Shown here piece after piece: positions 24,334-32,576 of a stretch of 43,367 nucleotides of DNA. Positions within the stretch are counted from its first letter, which is position 1, and each line of letters opens with the position of its first letter. The notes beneath the pieces are model-generated. The model had not been told where the DNA came from, made no database searches, and worked only from the letters and a program-made list of their open reading frames with translations. Made by a program: the position numbers and the translations under genes. Source of the DNA: Cellvibrionaceae bacterium (GTDB lineage: Bacteria > Pseudomonadota > Gammaproteobacteria > Pseudomonadales > Cellvibrionaceae); contig JAGKXD010000024.1 of assembly GCA_021151525.1 (NCBI GenBank), forward strand, positions 1 to 43,367. The letters are read 5' to 3'.

Positions 24334-26208
24334 TTACCAAGTTTTAATATAGGCCGCTATGTCTTTTCCGCATTGAGTATTGCATGCGCCCAGATTGCTG
24401 GGCGGCATATTGGCCGTAATGTAAGACGCTAAACTTTCAACCGTTTTACTTTTATTGATTGAAATGGTGCCGCCTTTAGGGCCATGACAGCCGGCGCAGT
24501 TATAAGTCGCACCATCGTAAAGTTGTTTGCCTGCGACCGCATCACCGAAAGCAACTGAGCTTGCGCTTGATGAGCTAAGGCTAGATTGAGTTAAAGAAGA
24601 TGCTGCTGAGCTAGCACTGGATTTTACGGACGAGCTGCTAGACGATGAGGTTGAGCTTTTGGACGATTTACTGCTGGACGATTTGTTGCCATGCTCGTTG
24701 TCGTCATCCTCATTTTCAATCTTGATGACGCGAGCGATGAACACATCATTTTCAATAACACCGTTTACTTCAACACTTAAGCCGAGTGCGTTCGCTAAAA
24801 ATAATTGAACATTATTAAAGCCAGAAATGGCGGTTGTATTAGTGATTTTGATGGTGTGACCGGAAACTTTAATAGTATCAGCACTTACCAATTCAACTTT
24901 TCCACTAATTTCGGTTTTAAATCCTTCTTTTCCTTTCTCAGACGGATTCTTGCGCTCAATACGTGTTGCAACAATTCGCTCTAGTGTTGCACCTGACGCT
25001 GCAATTCTATAACCGCGTACATCAACAAAATCACCTACAACAATATCCTTCAAGCTAAACAAGCGAACGTCTGCTTTGCTGCGGTCGTTAAAGCTGGTGT
25101 CTAGGGTGACTTCAAAGGTTACACCATTGAGTGTAAGTGTATTTGCAGTGAGATCAGTTGCCTGAACAAGGCCTTCGTCATCTACTTTTGTTTTCAGGAT
25201 GAGTGTAATTTTTTCTGCAACTAAATTACGGTCGGTATCAAACTTTCCTTTTACACGAACACGAATGCCGTCTGCTAAATCAGATAGTATTCCACCTTCA
25301 AATTTTGTCGTAGTGGTAAAAAATACGGTTGTGTTTCCTAAAACGAAGCTTGAGTTTGATGATGCCGCTGGCGTTAGTGCTGAAACGAGGCCGCTCAATT
25401 CTAGGTTGGCTTTGGTATCCAGCTCTCCATCATGTTTTAAATCCAACACGCTTGAATGTACGTTGCCGTTTGCAACGAAAATACCGTTCACGACAGTGCC
25501 GTGGACTCGAACGAGCATACCGTCTTTGAGTGTTTTGTTAGGAAGATCTGCAATTGTTGCTTTGCTGTAATCTACCTTGGTGCCGTTGATAGTAAATGTC
25601 ATGGCCGCGGTGTCTAAGTTTGCAACAGCACCACTTAAGAAAAGATCTTTGGCTTCTGTGCCGGTTTTAATTTCTATGCGAGTAGCAACTAATGCGCTGT
25701 CAGCATTGATACTGCTGCTCACTTTCACCACGTCGCCCACTTTTAAACTTTCTGCGGTCACGCCATCTTCATAAAAGGTATCGGCGTTGATGAGGATAGT
25801 TTGACCCAATACGACAATTACGCCATTGGTTAAATCGATGCTTGCGATTGGACCGCGTATTTTTGTCTCCGCTGAAAGTTTGGTGGCTTTGCCGTGAATC
25901 CCATCATCGTCAACCGTTCCGGTCACAGATACGACTTGACCTACCGCCAAATCTGACTCAACGCGCGCCTCGCCGTCGATGTCGATAGCTGCACCTTTTA
26001 CGTCAAAGTGCACGCCATTCACTATGACACTGCCAAAGCCCGTAACAGTACCTTGGGCAATATTGGTTGTTTTTGAAGAGACGGGGTTGCCAAGGCTGCT
26101 TGCGTTGCTTTGAACGGGAGCGCTGGTGCCAGAATTGCCACCTGAGCCGCCACCGCAGGCAACCAAGCTCGCGGAGATGATAAGGGTGAGTAAAGAATGC
26201 TTAGTCAT
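24334..26208 (-). CDS. DUF5666 lipoprotein fused to a C-terminal cytochrome c domain
   Basis: Predicted lipoprotein of 624 residues. The signal ends in a lipobox LVAC (Cys18) followed by a Gly/Ser stretch. About six DUF5666-type modules follow (for example VTGFGSVIVNGVHFDV, LADGIRVRVKGKFDTDR), then a serine-rich linker (about 500-548), then a small class I cytochrome c domain with heme motif CAGCH (Cys571, Cys574, His575) and a likely axial Met601 in NMPPSN, plus an extra cysteine pair (ACNTQC). Poly-serine linkers joined to such domains are typical of secreted and surface proteins of Cellvibrio relatives. The heme suggests electron transfer at the cell surface or periplasm; the role of the DUF5666 modules is unknown. 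A GAGG lies 9 nt before the ATG. Confidence 0.88.
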   Translation of the reverse strand: MTKHSLLTLIISASLVACGGGSGGNSGTSAPVQSNASSLGNPVSSKTTNIAQGTVTGFGSVIVNGVHFDVKGAAIDIDGEARVESDLAVGQVVSVTGTVDDDGIHGKATKLSAETKIRGPIASIDLTNGVIVVLGQTILINADTFYEDGVTAESLKVGDVVKVSSSINADSALVATRIEIKTGTEAKDLFLSGAVANLDTAAMTFTINGTKVDYSKATIADLPNKTLKDGMLVRVHGTVVNGIFVANGNVHSSVLDLKHDGELDTKANLELSGLVSALTPAASSNSSFVLGNTTVFFTTTTKFEGGILSDLADGIRVRVKGKFDTDRNLVAEKITLILKTKVDDEGLVQATDLTANTLTLNGVTFEVTLDTSFNDRSKADVRLFSLKDIVVGDFVDVRGYRIAASGATLERIVATRIERKNPSEKGKEGFKTEISGKVELVSADTIKVSGHTIKITNTTAISGFNNVQLFLANALGLSVEVNGVIENDVFIARVIKIENEDDDNEHGNKSSSSKSSKSSTSSSSSSSVKSSASSAASSLTQSSLSSSSASSVAFGDAVAGKQLYDGATYNCAGCHGPKGGTISINKSKTVESLASYITANMPPSNLGACNTQCGKDIAAYIKTW

Positions 26209-26268
26209 TGTTGTTTACCTCGTGTTGGGTTCTATCCCAGTAGCCGGATTTCCATTTCATTGTAATTT

Positions 26269-26299
26269 CCATATTTGGTAATTAAAACACCAAATATGG
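26269..26299. repeat. Perfect 11-bp inverted repeat in the divergent promoter region
   Basis: CCATATTTGGT at 26269-26279 faces ACCAAATATGG at 26289-26299 with a 9-nt A/T-rich centre. It lies 61 nt upstream of the DUF5666-cytochrome ATG and about 70 nt upstream of the RND promoter -35 box. It may be an operator for the minus-strand gene or an RNA hairpin; no regulator is known. Confidence 0.6.
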
Positions 26300-26370
26300 T
26301 TTATTTGTGGATTGGGTCTAATTTCTGTAATGGCAAAAGTCACAACTTAGCGAGAAACTGGCTTATTCAA

Positions 26371-26399
26371 TTGACAGACCACTTGGTCGGTTGTTATCT
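26371..26399 (+). promoter_or_regulatory. Sigma-70-type promoter of the RND efflux operon
   Basis: A consensus -35 box TTGACA (26371-26376) and a -10-like TTATCT (26394-26399) are separated by exactly 17 nt. The spacer holds the first NemR-box-like operator, and a second follows downstream of the -10. The predicted leader to the adaptor ATG at 26524 is about 115 nt. Confidence 0.75.
26375..26392 (+). promoter_or_regulatory. NemR-box-like operator 1
   Basis: CAGACCACTTGGTCGGTT contains GACC-A-CT-T-GGTC, matching the core of the published E. coli NemR box (TAGACC-R-NN-Y-GGTCTA). It lies between the -35 and -10 boxes, where a bound repressor would block RNA polymerase. Confidence 0.75.
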
Positions 26400-26404
26400 T
26401 TTTG

Positions 26405-26422
26405 CAGACCAACTGGTCGGTT
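26405..26422 (+). promoter_or_regulatory. NemR-box-like operator 2
   Basis: CAGACCAACTGGTCGGTT is 16 of 18 identical to operator 1 and again fits GACC-R-NN-Y-GGTC. It lies 30 bp downstream, over the likely transcription start, so two repressor dimers could sit nearly on one DNA face. Confidence 0.75.
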
Positions 26423-26523
26423 TGTCGTTCATTTCATTCATTTCTGCATTGACTTAAGCTTGTTATCGCAGAGACATTCAATTTGCCGCTCACAAGGCGG
26501 TTGTTTTAAGGAGCAAGGAACAC

Positions 26524-27702
26524 ATGCGTATTTTTTCCCACATCGCTATTGCAGCGAGTCTAATGACTGTCGGCATTTTCCTTAGCAGCTGCAGCAAGCA
26601 AGCGGAGAAAAGTGAGGATGTTCGCCCTGTGCGAGCAATCGTGCTCGATGCCGCCCAGCAGCAAGTTAAATCGGAATACTCCGGCAATGTGCAAGCGCGT
26701 GTGGAATCTTATTTGGGCTTTCGTGTGGGTGGAAAAATTCAAACACGTAAAGTGGATGTAGGTACTGTGGTAAAGCCCGGTCAAGTATTGATGCAGCTTG
26801 ACCCGCAAGATTTGCGTTTAGCGCAAGCTCAAGCCGAAGCTAATTTTAAAGCTGCAAAAAGTAATTTTGAGTTGGCAGAATTTGAATTAAAGCGCTATCA
26901 GGATTTACGTAAAACCGGCGCAGTAAGTCAAAGTGCTATGGATGCAAAAAATACTGCCTTTGAATCTGCTAAAGCGAGTTTTGAACAGGCGCAAGCCGCC
27001 TACAAAAGCCAATCTAATCAAGCGGCTTACGCATCTCTAAATTCAGATGTAGATGGTGTGGTTACTGCGATACGGGCAGAGATTGGTCAAGTTGTTGCGG
27101 CAGGAACTCCCGTAGTGCAAGTCGCCAAATCTGGTGAATTAGAAATTGTTGTCGGCATTCCTGAAAATAATGTGGAAGTCGTTAAGCGTGCGAATCAAAT
27201 CGATATTCGCTTATGGGCAAATCCCAAAGAAATTCTCACTGGAAAAATCCGTGAACTTTCCCCTGTGGCTGATGCAGCTACGCGTACATTTATCGCAAAA
27301 ATTTCAATTGTTAATCCAACACCAAAACAAGCTGCATCAGTGAAATTGGGTATGACTGCCGCCGTGCAATTTGTGATTAATACTCCTGGCAGTTTTGTGA
27401 AGGTTCCGCTCACCGCGCTTTATCAAGAAAAAGGTGTGACCTCTGTATGGGTTGTTGAAAAGGGTGCGGTGAAATTAGTACCAGTACAGGTTGGCGGTGT
27501 GAGTGGTAATGATGTTCTCTTAACAGGCGGTGTTGTTTCTGGTCAAACCCTTGTGACGGCGGGTGTGCATGTTTTAAATCCCGGCCAACATGTTGTAATC
27601 ATGGAGCCCGAATCAAAACCAGCAGCAGCCGAGCCTTATTTAACTTCACAGGCTTTGTTAAATTCGCCGGCAACACAAGGTGCGCAAGGAGCCGTTAAAT
27701 GA
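26524..27702 (+). CDS. RND efflux periplasmic adaptor (membrane fusion protein)
   Basis: Periplasmic adaptor of 392 residues that links an RND pump to an outer-membrane channel. It is a predicted lipoprotein (lipobox LSSC, Cys23). The mature protein shows the lipoyl half-motifs (GFRVGGKIQTRKVDVGTVVK and the later DVDGVVTAIRAEIGQVVAAG) flanking an alpha-helical hairpin (about 95-160, rich in Ala, Gln, Lys), followed by beta-barrel and membrane-proximal domains (PLTALYQEKGVTSVWVV). AAGGAG and a second AAGGA precede the ATG. The stop codon overlaps the pump start in ATGA, so both are co-translated. No outer-membrane channel gene is in the window; a TolC-type protein elsewhere is expected. Regulation is probably by the TetR protein encoded downstream. 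Confidence 0.92.
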   Translation: MRIFSHIAIAASLMTVGIFLSSCSKQAEKSEDVRPVRAIVLDAAQQQVKSEYSGNVQARVESYLGFRVGGKIQTRKVDVGTVVKPGQVLMQLDPQDLRLAQAQAEANFKAAKSNFELAEFELKRYQDLRKTGAVSQSAMDAKNTAFESAKASFEQAQAAYKSQSNQAAYASLNSDVDGVVTAIRAEIGQVVAAGTPVVQVAKSGELEIVVGIPENNVEVVKRANQIDIRLWANPKEILTGKIRELSPVADAATRTFIAKISIVNPTPKQAASVKLGMTAAVQFVINTPGSFVKVPLTALYQEKGVTSVWVVEKGAVKLVPVQVGGVSGNDVLLTGGVVSGQTLVTAGVHVLNPGQHVVIMEPESKPAAAEPYLTSQALLNSPATQGAQGAVK

Positions 27703-30700
27703 AAGGCTCTCACTTTAATCTATCGCGCTGGGCGCTCGAACACGTTCCGCTCATTCGTTATTTGATGGCCGCATTGTTAATTGGCGGCATTATGAGTTTT
27801 AAAAATCTCGGGCAGGATGAAGACCCCCCTTTTACTTTTCGTGCCATGGTGGTCACCGCTAAATGGCCGGGCGCAAGCTCACTGCAAATGGCCGATCAAG
27901 TTACTGATAAATTGGAAAAAACACTGCAAGAAACGCCTTACATAGACGTGATTCGCAGTTTCTCCAAACCGGGTGAAACAACAATGATTTTGCAATTAGC
28001 AGAATCAACACCGCCCAAAGAGACAACCGCATCTTGGTACCAAGTACGCAAAAAAATTGGCGACATGAAATACACCTTGCCTCAGGGAGTTTTAGGCCCA
28101 TTTTTTAATGACGAGTTTGGTGATACCTACGGCTCAATCTTTTCATTATCTGGCGATGGTTTTACTTACGCCGAGTTAAAAGATTATGCAGATTTAGTTC
28201 GTCAGCAAATGCTGCGTGTTCCGTTGGTCGCAAAAGTAGAATTGCTCGGTGTGCAAGACGAAAAAATTAATATCGTCTTTTCACACAAGAAATTTTCTCA
28301 GCTGGGTATTTCTCTTGAGCAAATTATCAACCAGATTAATACGCAAAATGCAGTTGAATCTACAGGTGTGCTCACAACAGATACCGATAATGTACAGGTG
28401 CGTGTAACAGGTGCATTTAAATCGCCAAAAGATTTAGAGAATATGACCTTGCGTGCAAACGGCACCAATTTTCGCTTGGGTGATTTTGCGGAAATAAAAC
28501 GCGAGTACATAGACCCACCACACGACAAGATGCGCTTTAACGGAAAGGAAGTTATCGGTCTTGCTATTTCTATGCAGAAGGGCGGCAACATCATTGATCT
28601 AGGCAAAAATCTTGAGATCACCGCAGCAGATGTAAAGCGTAAGTTACCGGTAGGCGTTGAGTTGGATCGCGTAACCAATCAGCCGAAAGCTGTTGCAACA
28701 TCGGTTAACGAATTTCTCAAGGCGTTAGTGGAAGCGCTGGTAATTGTGTTGGCGGTAAGCTTTGTGGCTTTGGGTTTTCACAAAGATGAGAAAGGTATTC
28801 GCATAGATTTTCGCCCGGGGCTGGTTGTTGGCTTAACCATTCCGCTGGTGTTGGCAATTACTTTTTTGTTTATGCGCGTGTTTAGCATTGACCTGCATAA
28901 AATCTCACTTGGTGCATTAATTATTGCATTGGGTTTGCTTGTTGATGATGCCATCATTGCGGTGGAAATGATGGTGCGCAAAATGGAGGAGGGTTATTCC
29001 CGCTTTGATGCCGCAACCTTCGCCTATACATCTACAGCTATGCCCATGCTTACGGGCACCTTAATTACGGCAGCAGGCTTTTTGCCAATTGGCTTGGCAA
29101 AATCGGCAGCGGGTGAATATACCTTTTCTATGTTCTCCGTAAATTGCCTTGCATTATTGATTTCATGGTTGGTTGCGGTTTTATTTACGCCCTACATTGG
29201 TTACTTGTTATTGAAAGTAAAACCTCACGCGGCCGATGAAGCCCCTCATGAATTATTTGATTCACCCTTTTACCTAAAATTTAGAGCCTTGGTTAATTGG
29301 TGCGTAGAGTTTCGCAAAACCACTATAGCCATAACACTGGGTGTTTTTGCTCTGGGAATTTTTGGGTTTAAGTTTATTGAGCAGCAATTTTTTCCAGATT
29401 CAGTGCGCCCAGAATTAATGGTGGAGATGTGGTTGCCTGAGGGAGCTTCCTATTCCGCAACGGAAGAACAAGTAAAGAAGTTTGAAGCTTTTCTAAAGGG
29501 GCAGGCAGGAATCGAAAGTGTGACTAGCTACGTAGGCACAGGCAGTCCGCGTTTTTATTTGCCTTTAGATCAAATATTCCCGCAGTCAAACGTAGCGCAA
29601 ATTGTGGTTCTACCTAAAGATTTAGAAGCGCGTACATCCTTACGTGAAAAAATTATTCACGAATTTAAAGTGAATTTTCCTGAGGTTCGTGGTCGCGTTA
29701 AATTTTTACCGACAGGGCCACCAATTCCTTACCCAGTACAATTTCGCGTTAGCGGCACAGATGTAAGCAAAGTGCGTGAAATTGCCGATCAAGTAAAAGA
29801 TATTATGCGCGCTAATCCAAATGCACTAGGCGTAAACGACAACTGGAATGAATCAGTAAAAGTTTTACGTTTAAATTTGGATCAAGGTAAGTTGCGTTCG
29901 CTTGGTGTGACATCAGAAACAGTTATGCGCGCTGCGAATACCATTTTGAGTGGTACAACGGTTGGTCAGTACCGTGAAAAAAATCGTTTGGTAGATATTG
30001 TTGTGCGTCAACCTCTAGATGAACGTTCAACTATTGAAATGTTAAACGATACTTATTTGCCAACGGGCAGCGGGCAATCCATTCCTTTGTCGCAGATTGC
30101 GCGCGCTCAGTTTGTGTGGGAGCCGGGGATTATCTGGCGTGAAAACCGTGAGTGGGCAATTACGGTTCAGTGTGATGTTGTGGATGGAATTCAAGGCCCA
30201 ACGGTATCCAGCCAAATTGAGCCCAAGCTTGCAGCCTTGAAAGCAGCCTTGCCAATTGGTTACGCAATTCGTTTGGCGGGTGCGGCAGCAGACAGTAGCA
30301 AAGCGCAAGATTCAATCGCAGCCAATGTGCCCTTGGTAATTTTTATTATTTTTACTTTGTTGATGCTGCAACTACAAAGCTTTTCGCGCTCTTTGCTGGT
30401 GTTTCTAACGGGGCCACTCGGTGTTGCTGGCGTTGCTATGGCCTTGCTAATTTTGCATCGCCCTATGGGTTTTGTTGCTCAGCTTGGTGTAATTGCGTTG
30501 TTCGGAATGATTATTCGCAACTCGGTAATTTTGATTGATCAAATTGAAACTGATATTGCGAGTGGAACGGCACCTTGGGATGCAATTGTTGAAGCCGCCG
30601 TACGCCGCTTCCGTCCAATTATTTTAACTGCGGCAGCGGCGGTACTTGCCATGATCCCACTTTCAGACTCTGTATTCTGGGGGCCAATGGCAGTGGCAAT

Positions 30701-30788
30701 TATGGGCGGTTTAATTGTGGCTACAGGTTTGACGTTATTATTTTTACCGGCGCTTTATGCTGCTTGGTTCAAGGTGAAAAAGAGTTAA
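27699..30788 (+). CDS. RND efflux transporter, inner-membrane pump
   Basis: Proton-driven exporter of 1029 residues, AcrB/MMPL superfamily, HAE1-like. It shows the first membrane helix (about 17-30), large periplasmic porter loops, and a second set of helices around 335-540 and 855-1025. TM4 carries the paired acidic residues Asp416-Asp417 in GLLVDDAIIAVEMM that relay protons. Blocks such as GEYTFSMFSVNCLALLISWL and FRPIILTAAAAVLAMIPL are family hallmarks. Substrates cannot be deduced; the NemR-like control suggests electrophilic or oxidising compounds (inference). It starts within the adaptor stop codon (ATGA). A hairpin follows before the TetR gene. Confidence 0.94.
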   Translation: MKGSHFNLSRWALEHVPLIRYLMAALLIGGIMSFKNLGQDEDPPFTFRAMVVTAKWPGASSLQMADQVTDKLEKTLQETPYIDVIRSFSKPGETTMILQLAESTPPKETTASWYQVRKKIGDMKYTLPQGVLGPFFNDEFGDTYGSIFSLSGDGFTYAELKDYADLVRQQMLRVPLVAKVELLGVQDEKINIVFSHKKFSQLGISLEQIINQINTQNAVESTGVLTTDTDNVQVRVTGAFKSPKDLENMTLRANGTNFRLGDFAEIKREYIDPPHDKMRFNGKEVIGLAISMQKGGNIIDLGKNLEITAADVKRKLPVGVELDRVTNQPKAVATSVNEFLKALVEALVIVLAVSFVALGFHKDEKGIRIDFRPGLVVGLTIPLVLAITFLFMRVFSIDLHKISLGALIIALGLLVDDAIIAVEMMVRKMEEGYSRFDAATFAYTSTAMPMLTGTLITAAGFLPIGLAKSAAGEYTFSMFSVNCLALLISWLVAVLFTPYIGYLLLKVKPHAADEAPHELFDSPFYLKFRALVNWCVEFRKTTIAITLGVFALGIFGFKFIEQQFFPDSVRPELMVEMWLPEGASYSATEEQVKKFEAFLKGQAGIESVTSYVGTGSPRFYLPLDQIFPQSNVAQIVVLPKDLEARTSLREKIIHEFKVNFPEVRGRVKFLPTGPPIPYPVQFRVSGTDVSKVREIADQVKDIMRANPNALGVNDNWNESVKVLRLNLDQGKLRSLGVTSETVMRAANTILSGTTVGQYREKNRLVDIVVRQPLDERSTIEMLNDTYLPTGSGQSIPLSQIARAQFVWEPGIIWRENREWAITVQCDVVDGIQGPTVSSQIEPKLAALKAALPIGYAIRLAGAAADSSKAQDSIAANVPLVIFIIFTLLMLQLQSFSRSLLVFLTGPLGVAGVAMALLILHRPMGFVAQLGVIALFGMIIRNSVILIDQIETDIASGTAPWDAIVEAAVRRFRPIILTAAAAVLAMIPLSDSVFWGPMAVAIMGGLIVATGLTLLFLPALYAAWFKVKKS

Positions 30789-30791
30789 TAC

Positions 30792-30848
30792 TTAGGGGCA
30801 GCTTTTCTTGCAAATAAAGTGCTTTTGCTAAAGTTGCTCCTAAATTTT
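30792..30848 (+). terminator. Hairpin with A/T tail between the RND pump and TetR genes
   Basis: Arms 30792-30805 and 30830-30843 pair over 14 bp (12 Watson-Crick and 2 G-U), and ATTTTAT follows. The loop is 24 nt. It may be a leaky terminator that lowers regulator expression relative to the pump. Confidence 0.45.
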
Positions 30849-30864
30849 ATCGGTCAGGTATGTT

Positions 30865-31479
30865 ATGAATATTGCCCATGAAGTAGCCGTTGAATCAACG
30901 CGCGATAGAATTTTGCAGGCAGCGCATGAAGAAATGTATGAGCATGGTTTTCAAGGCTTGCGGATTGATGCTGTCCTGAAAAAAACACAATTGGCGAAGG
31001 GCGCGCTTTATCATTATTTTCCAACTAAGTTAGCTTTAGGGTATGCCGTGTTAGATGAAGTTATCATGGGATATTTTCAGGTGAATTGGAGCGAATCTTT
31101 GGCAAAGTCAAATGACCCTTTGCAGGCATTAAAAGATTTCTTTAATCAGAAGTGTTCTGATATTACGTCGGGCGAATGTTTAAACGGCTGCCCGCTAACG
31201 AACTTAGTGCAAGAAATGTCTACCTTGGATGAAGGCTTTCATCAGCGATTAAAAGCGGTTATGTTGAATATTGTCAGCGCTGTTGCAATGGCGTTGGAGC
31301 AAGGCCAATCTGATGGGATTGTGTGTAAAGATATAAACTCGCAACAAATATCAGCATTTTTGTTGAGCAGTTATCAAGGTATAATGGGTGTTGTAAAATG
31401 TATGCAATCGATGGATTTGGCGCAGGAGCTGTTTAAATCTCTGTGTGAATACGTTGATTCTTTATATATAAAAACTTGA
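30865..31479 (+). CDS. TetR-family regulator, NemR-like
   Basis: DNA-binding repressor of 204 residues. The N-terminal helix-turn-helix is typical of TetR (RILQAAHEEMYEHGFQGLRI, then LAKGALYHYFPTK, residues 44-55). The ligand-binding half contains GECLNGCPLTNLVQEMS; by hand alignment Cys109 in GCPL falls where NemR of E. coli has its redox-sensing Cys106 (in GCLTVKL). Six cysteines in all (97, 105, 109, 154, 179, 194) are many for this size. Two sites matching the NemR box lie in the promoter of the operon in which this gene is third, which supports autoregulation and efflux control in response to electrophiles or hypochlorite. The exact inducer is unknown. Confidence 0.86.
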   Translation: MNIAHEVAVESTRDRILQAAHEEMYEHGFQGLRIDAVLKKTQLAKGALYHYFPTKLALGYAVLDEVIMGYFQVNWSESLAKSNDPLQALKDFFNQKCSDITSGECLNGCPLTNLVQEMSTLDEGFHQRLKAVMLNIVSAVAMALEQGQSDGIVCKDINSQQISAFLLSSYQGIMGVVKCMQSMDLAQELFKSLCEYVDSLYIKT

Positions 31480-31513
31480 GTATTTTGTGGTACTGGCATT
31501 AAAGGAGTTAGGT

Positions 31514-32053
31514 GTGGCGAAAATAAAAGCGGGTGATTTTATTGTTCAGCACAAATTGGAAACTATCAGTGCCTCGCGCATAGAAATTCCAGCAGCACAG
31601 CAGGTCACTCATATTCAATTTCGACGTTTTGCATCCTGCCCCATTTGCAATCTGCATATAGATACATTCATAAAACGCCATTTAGATTTGGTTGAAACCG
31701 GCGTTCAAGAGGTGGTTGTGTTTCATTCTACACAAGATGAAATGCTAAAGTACGGTAGTGATGTTCCCTTTGCGATGATTGCTGACCCGGGAAAAAACTT
31801 ATACAAGTCCTTCGGTGTTGAGTCTTCAATATTATCCATTATTAACCCCGTTGCTTGGGCTCCAGCGGTAACGGGTTTAATTAAGTTCAAGCAACTTCCC
31901 TATGAAAAAGGCCAAAGTTTTTTTGGTCTGCCAGCCGATTTCTTGATTGCAAAAACAGGCGAGGTGCTTGCCGTTAAATATGGTAAGCATGCAGATGATC
32001 ATTGGGAAGTTGATGAAGTTATTCGGCATGCCAGACAATTAGCCGTTACCTAA
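31514..32053 (+). CDS. Thioredoxin-fold (AhpC/TSA-like, redoxin) protein
   Basis: Soluble protein of 179 residues with the pattern of an AhpC/TSA-type redoxin: FRRFASCPICNLHI with a CxxC pair (Cys42, Cys45), VVVFHSTQDEM, AMIADPGKNLYKSFGV, and PADFLIAKTGEVLAVKYG near the end. It probably reduces peroxides or reactive substrates; a non-peroxidase thiol role is possible. The frame opens at a GTG (31487), but GTG 31514 has AAGGAG 6 nt upstream and is chosen. The gap to the TetR gene is 34 nt, so it is likely the fourth gene of the RND operon. Its 3' end overlaps the convergent OsmC gene by 15 nt. Confidence 0.8.
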   Translation: MAKIKAGDFIVQHKLETISASRIEIPAAQQVTHIQFRRFASCPICNLHIDTFIKRHLDLVETGVQEVVVFHSTQDEMLKYGSDVPFAMIADPGKNLYKSFGVESSILSIINPVAWAPAVTGLIKFKQLPYEKGQSFFGLPADFLIAKTGEVLAVKYGKHADDHWEVDEVIRHARQLAVT

Positions 32054-32512
32054 GACGGGTCTGCAAATAATTTCAGTTAGTACAGAGTTTGCAATAAAAC
32101 ATTCTTCATGTGCTTTATGATGTAAGCCTTCAAGTTCTTGTTGAGAAGGAATTTTTTCGCCGGAAAATGTAGTTATAGGGTTTAGTGTAGCTTGCGCTAA
32201 AAACAATTTTCCATTGGCATTTTTGGCCATTGTTCCCGTCGCGTTGTCCTCATAGGAGTCCACACAAAACTTTCGTTTAGCGGCAATGGCTAAAAACCAT
32301 AGCATATGGCAATTAGATAGTGCGGCAAGCAATAGTTCTTCTGGATCAGCCGCGCTTTCGTCGGAATAGGGAAGTGGAACATTGTGCGGTGAAGACGATG
32401 CAGGAATTTCCAAGCCCCCATCCAATTGAATCACGTGCTTGCGGCTGTAATGATTGTCTAGGAAATTCTGATCGCCGCGTAGCCAAAGAATTTTAGCGAT
32501 GTGATCTGCCAT
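32039..32512 (-). CDS. OsmC/Ohr-family protein
   Basis: Cytoplasmic thiol-dependent peroxidase-like protein of 157 residues. The two cysteines sit at the family's places: Cys68 in ALSNCHMLWFL and Cys138 in AHEECFIANS. The early motif ASSSPHNVPLPYSDESAADPEELLLAAL is typical of the YhfA/OsmC branch, whose members may reduce organic hydroperoxides or handle other reactive species. It runs convergent to the redoxin gene with a 15-nt overlap of ends, upstream of nothing on its own strand for 60 nt. Its closeness to the NemR-like operon fits a shared stress theme. Confidence 0.87.
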   Translation of the reverse strand: MADHIAKILWLRGDQNFLDNHYSRKHVIQLDGGLEIPASSSPHNVPLPYSDESAADPEELLLAALSNCHMLWFLAIAAKRKFCVDSYEDNATGTMAKNANGKLFLAQATLNPITTFSGEKIPSQQELEGLHHKAHEECFIANSVLTEIICRPVLGNG

Positions 32513-32576
32513 TTATAAAGTTCCGATTTAATGGTGCTTATTGCAAGGTCGATATGACGTTTGTAGGCGGCTACTT

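Noticed and set aside
26275..26585. Two short plus-strand frames over the RND promoter
   Set aside because: They cross the inverted repeat, promoter and operators and show no protein-like pattern.
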